Source: Cyanobacteria bacterium OH_CDB_58 (lineage in GTDB: Bacteria > Cyanobacteriota > Vampirovibrionia > Gastranaerophilales > Gastranaerophilaceae). From it: 8,996 nucleotides of DNA. The stretch's first letter is position 1. Each line of letters starts with the position of its first letter. The notes beneath the pieces are model-generated. The model was given only the letters and a program-made list of their open reading frames with translations. It searched no databases and had not been told where the DNA came from. Shown here piece by piece: positions 7,109-8,996 of the stretch. The DNA lies in the NCBI GenBank assembly GCA_023435965.1, contig JAEZLC010000096.1, forward strand, positions 1 to 8,996, given 5' to 3'. Made by a program: the position numbers and the translations under genes.

Positions 7109-7150
7109 AATAATTTTTTTAGGATGTGTCCATGCTTTGTCTCCTTTCAT
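7097..7150 (-). CDS. Tiny leader ORF (17 residues) in the primase mRNA, uncertain
   Basis: ATG at 7150 lies about four bases from the predicted transcription start and opens MKGDKAWTHPKKIIKKK. Its TGA overlaps an ATG at 7100 (ATGA) that opens a 14-residue ORF, MRDELSKNITKKLY, ending at 7056. A third ATG at 7133 has the best ribosome site (AAAGGAGA, six bases upstream) but codes only for MDTS. The same AAGGAGACAAA block precedes the primase ATG, so this may be a duplicated or decayed start region. Translation of any of these would affect folding of the leader. None is shown to be real. Confidence 0.2.
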   Translation of the reverse strand: MKGDKAWTHPKKIIKKK

Positions 7151-7160
7151 TTGTATTTTT

Positions 7161-7189
7161 ATCATAATCAATAAAAATGTTGTTGTAAA
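7161..7189 (-). promoter_or_regulatory. Sigma70-type promoter of the primase-ATPase operon
   Basis: On the minus strand, TTTACA (7189-7184) and TATGAT (7166-7161) each match five of six consensus bases, with a 17-base spacer. The start would be near 7154, giving a leader of about 225 nt before the primase ATG at 6929. This is the best promoter-like sequence in the gap. Confidence 0.65.
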
Positions 7190-7201
7190 CTTAGTGCAAC
7201 A

Positions 7202-7238
7202 AGGGACATGGCTGTTTTTGTAAAAAAGTACCGTCCCT
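7202..7238. repeat. Imperfect GGGAC/GTCCC inverted repeat upstream of the replication promoter
   Basis: AGGGAC (7202-7207) pairs with GTCCCT (7233-7238). GG (7210-7211) and CC (7231-7232) extend the stem past a two-base bulge. A T-run and an A-run face each other in the loop. It lies 13 bp upstream of the -35 box. There is no T-run after it on the minus strand, so it is not an obvious terminator. It could be an operator, an origin structure or a remnant of a small palindromic repeat. Confidence 0.35.
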
Positions 7239-7382
7239 ATTCTTTATATATCATTTTTTGAAAACTTTTTTCATTTGTTTATAAAAAAATGGGTACGATA
7301 GTCTGGTAGTAAAGAATAATAAAACTTAATTTGGCAAAAAAATAGAGTAAATTTCTTTAAAATACAGCTTTACAAAAGTTAA

Positions 7383-7401
7383 CCATGCCAATTTGGCATG
7401 G
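7383..7401. promoter_or_regulatory. Perfect 19-bp palindrome, operator-like, with half-site at 7328-7336
   Basis: CCATGCCAATTTGGCATGG has two perfect 9-bp arms around one central base. The nine bases AATTTGGCA within it (7390-7398) recur at 7328-7336, 62 bp to the left. A full site plus a half-site in a control region is typical of a dimeric repressor or replication initiator. No phage-type repressor gene is visible in the window, so the binder is unknown. An alternative pairing of CATGG (7397-7401) with CCATG (7420-7424) runs into a T-rich stretch. Confidence 0.5.
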
Positions 7402-7610
7402 GTGATTAAGGATTGAGATCCATGTTTTTTTGTTTTTATCTAGGATTCAATAACATTTAAAAATATAGTAAAGGCTGATTCGTCGTTTTAGACTGCATAT
7501 AATTGTAGATACAATACTATTGGTTAGTTGTTTTCTTGTTATTATTGATTTCTGGTTGATTCAGAGGTAATATTTTTTGTTGGATTAATATATTTAATAA
7601 AACCATATAT

Positions 7611-7637
7611 AAAAACCTCTGAGTTTATCAGAGGTTT
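7611..7637 (-). terminator. Intrinsic terminator after the exported-protein gene
   Basis: AAACCTCTGA (7613-7622) and TCAGAGGTTT (7628-7637) are perfect complements around a five-base loop. On the minus strand a T-rich run follows. It lies 34 bases past the stop of the gene ending at 7672. An extra copy of the arm, TCAGAGGT, occurs at 7561-7568. Confidence 0.8.
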
Positions 7638-7671
7638 ACTAGAATTATTTTAAAGTTATATAAATAAATTT

Positions 7672-8190
7672 TTAGTTTTTAAAATAATCTTTTCCACAGG
7701 AAGTCTTTTTTGTCATTGTACATTCATACAAATAATCACTATAGCTACATATGTTATTATTATTTGCTCTTAAGCATCGTTGAACATTTACGGCAGCCTG
7801 ACCAGTGCATGTGTATTTTTTTGTCCATTGATCAACTATAAGTTCGTTGTTGTCGTTTCTAAACCAATACAGGTAATAATCATATTCGTTTTGCAAATGT
7901 GATGGAAGTGTTTTTTTATTGCAGTAACTAGGAGATTTCTTCGCGTAACTTGCTCTTAGCCTGTCATTTTCTAGACCTTGTTGCTCCTCTTTTAGCCTTT
8001 GTGCATTAACTTTATTCTGTATTTCTTTATCCCAATCGTCATATTGTCCATTTTGTTGCTGAGGTTGGTTTGTGCCTGTTATTGTATTTACAATTTCTAA
8101 TCCTGAGTTTATGGCGTTAAATACGTCAAAAGCTAGCGTCGTTTGTATTGATAGCAACATAGCGATAAGAGTGAGTAGTGTTTTTTTCAT
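7672..8190 (-). CDS. Exported six-cysteine protein of unknown function
   Basis: The protein has 172 residues. It begins with a clear Sec signal peptide: KK, a hydrophobic core (LLTLIAMLLSI) and a probable cleavage site after TTLA at residue 20. The mature part has a Gln/Asn-rich stretch (41-50), a charged, probably helical segment (51-80) and a compact C-terminal region with Cys90, 128, 139, 148, 157 and 165. An even number of cysteines in an exported protein suggests up to three disulfides, so it probably acts in the periplasm or outside the cell. There is no lipobox and no further membrane segment. AAAGGA lies eight bases before the ATG. I do not recognise the family. Its place next to a superinfection-immunity-like gene makes a surface or exclusion role conceivable but unproven. 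Confidence 0.7.
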   Translation of the reverse strand: MKKTLLTLIAMLLSIQTTLAFDVFNAINSGLEIVNTITGTNQPQQQNGQYDDWDKEIQNKVNAQRLKEEQQGLENDRLRASYAKKSPSYCNKKTLPSHLQNEYDYYLYWFRNDNNELIVDQWTKKYTCTGQAAVNVQRCLRANNNNICSYSDYLYECTMTKKTSCGKDYFKN

Positions 8191-8261
8191 ACATTGGTCC
8201 TTTCTTTAGGTTTAATGGCATTATTTTGTCAATTTTAATTGTTGATATAAATTTTATTCCT

Positions 8262-8288
8262 ATTATAGTTTTCCGATTGTTTTGTGAA
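8262..8288 (-). promoter_or_regulatory. Possible promoter of the exported-protein gene
   Basis: On the minus strand TATAAT (8267-8262) is a perfect -10 box. TTCACA (8288-8283) upstream is separated by only 15 bases, which is short. A start near 8255 would give a 65-nt leader. Confidence 0.4.
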
Positions 8289-8304
8289 CTGATTCTTCAA
8301 TATT

Positions 8305-8967
8305 TTATCTGCGTTTTATAATCTTGTACCCTTTTGGAACATTACTTTTTAAGCATAGTGCCCATATTAAAATTAGGGGCCAAAAAGCTGGAATAAGATT
8401 AAGTAAACAAATTGGTGTAATGTGATGATGGTCTTTATCATAAGCAATATTTGCTGGTAAAAAATAAAGATAAATAACAAATCCAGTCGCAATAAATGCT
8501 AGTAAACCCCACCAAAAAGTATATTGGTTTCCAACATAAATTGCAGTTATGATAGATAAAATAAAAGCAATATTATTTAAGATATTGAATATCAAGCTTT
8601 CATTTTTCCTCTCATGTTCATCTGTGTCTTTTATTTTTTCAGGTATTTCTGTTTCAGTTTTTTGCTTTATCTTCTCGAATTTTATTTCTGCACCTGCATC
8701 TTCAAGGATTTTTTTGATATTTAAGGCTTCTGACGTCTTAAGTCTGTCTATTATGATGCTTGGAGCTGAATCAACTATATTTTTTGATTCTTTAAAACCT
8801 AAGCCAGTGAGCTCTTTTATTTTCTTTAATACTGATATTTTGTCAGTACCAGCAGATGTTAAAATGACTGAAATTTCATCGGATAACCATTCGCTACAAT
8901 GTAAGCACTGAGTTGCTTCTGCTTGAATTTCTTTTTCGCAGAACTTGCACTTAGCCGTATTTGACAT
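8305..8967 (-). CDS. Membrane protein: zinc ribbon, L7/L12 C-terminal-like domain, Imm-like superinfection-immunity region
   Basis: The protein has 220 residues. A zinc ribbon is formed by Cys7/Cys10 and Cys21/Cys24. Residues 32-97 closely follow the ribosomal protein L7/L12 C-terminal domain (VILTSAGTDKISVLKKIKEL, TGLGFKESKNIVDSAP, LEDAGAEIKF). A charged linker (100-122) leads to hydrophobic segments at about 126-145, 150-170 and 187-206. The last part, YFLPANIAYDKDH and CLLNLIPAFWPLILIWAL, resembles the superinfection-immunity family named after T4 Imm, which blocks DNA entry of related phages at the inner membrane. A strong AGGAGG site precedes the ATG. I infer a superinfection-exclusion role with the soluble domains in the cytoplasm. 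It is not a ribosomal protein, since the L12 N-terminal dimerisation part is absent. The Imm match is by eye and moderate. Confidence 0.75.
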   Translation of the reverse strand: MSNTAKCKFCEKEIQAEATQCLHCSEWLSDEISVILTSAGTDKISVLKKIKELTGLGFKESKNIVDSAPSIIIDRLKTSEALNIKKILEDAGAEIKFEKIKQKTETEIPEKIKDTDEHERKNESLIFNILNNIAFILSIITAIYVGNQYTFWWGLLAFIATGFVIYLYFLPANIAYDKDHHHITPICLLNLIPAFWPLILIWALCLKSNVPKGYKIIKRR

Positions 8968-8989
8968 ATTTTATCCTCCTATTAGGTAA

Positions 8990-8995
8990 ATTATA
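8990..8995 (-). promoter_or_regulatory. Perfect -10 box of the Imm-like gene at the window edge
   Basis: TATAAT on the minus strand lies 22 bases before the ATG at 8967. The -35 region is outside the window. A start near 8983 would give a very short leader with the AGGAGG site inside it. Confidence 0.5.
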
Positions 8996-8996
8996 T

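Larger units (their letters stand above)
7155..7612. other. Gene-free control region, candidate origin/operator region
   Basis: About 460 bp without any ORF longer than some 20 codons with a ribosome site, on either strand. It contains the operon promoter, the GGGAC repeat, a perfect 19-bp palindrome with a separate half-site, and a smaller dyad ATTGTA-GA-TACAAT (7502-7515). It is very AT-rich. I see no clear array of iterons; TGGTT/GATTC words around 7470-7560 are too irregular to call. Replication genes next to a gene-free, dyad-rich stretch suggest an origin, but this is inference. Confidence 0.4.

Noticed and set aside
7208..7261. Plus-strand 17-residue ORF MAVFVKKYRPYSLYIIF
   Set aside because: AAGGG is only two bases from the ATG, there is no promoter, and it lies within the GGGAC hairpin.
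7241..7671. CRISPR array or iteron array
   Set aside because: No evenly spaced repeats; the similar TGGTT and GATTC words are short and irregular.
8549..8911. Plus-strand open frame opposite the Imm-like gene
   Set aside because: Its hydrophobic translation is the antisense of the Lys/Glu-rich linker and L12-like domain; no supporting signals.
8305..8967. Genuine ribosomal protein L7/L12
   Set aside because: The N-terminal dimerisation domain and hinge are missing; a zinc ribbon and membrane segments replace them.

Overview
The window is the junction between an AT-rich bacterial chromosome and an integrated mobile element. Chromosomal sequence fills about the first 1 kb: the 3' end of minD, minE with an unusually long acidic tail, a terminator, and an initiator tRNA-fMet(CAT). 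MinE is of the cyanobacterial/clostridial type, base composition is strongly AT-rich, and one island protein has a classical Sec signal peptide. An AT-rich didermic bacterium such as a Vampirovibrionia (Melainabacteria/Gastranaerophilales) gut lineage would fit. That is an inference from a few genes, not a firm assignment.

The mobile element seems to start at the 3' end of the tRNA gene, the likely attachment site. Just past the tRNA terminator lie two 9-bp direct repeats at 11-bp spacing that look like integrase arm sites. Then comes a plus-strand gene for a SEFIR/TIR-type protein with a large unrecognised C-terminal region, probably an antiphage effector. It converges on a minus-strand block: a tyrosine integrase, an overlapping small excisionase-like HTH protein, an SF3/AAA+-type ATPase and a PrimPol-type primase. 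The last two are separated by one base and form a replication operon. Integrase, excisionase and primase-helicase beside a tRNA resemble a phage satellite or another small integrative element. No capsid, terminase, relaxase or repressor gene is visible, and the far attachment site is not in the window.

From 6930 to 7671 there is no convincing ordinary gene. This gap holds a good minus-strand promoter for the primase operon, a roughly 225-nt leader with tiny overlapping ORFs, and inside that leader a convergent plus-strand promoter-hairpin-T9 arrangement that looks like an antisense RNA unit. Further right are a GGGAC hairpin, a perfect 19-bp palindrome with a separate half-site, and the terminator of the next gene.

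Two minus-strand accessory genes close the window. One is a six-cysteine exported protein of unknown role. The other is a membrane protein made of a zinc ribbon, an L7/L12 C-terminal-like domain and a T4 Imm-like superinfection-immunity region. With the SEFIR/TIR gene, this suggests an element that carries host-protective functions on either side of its replication and integration genes.
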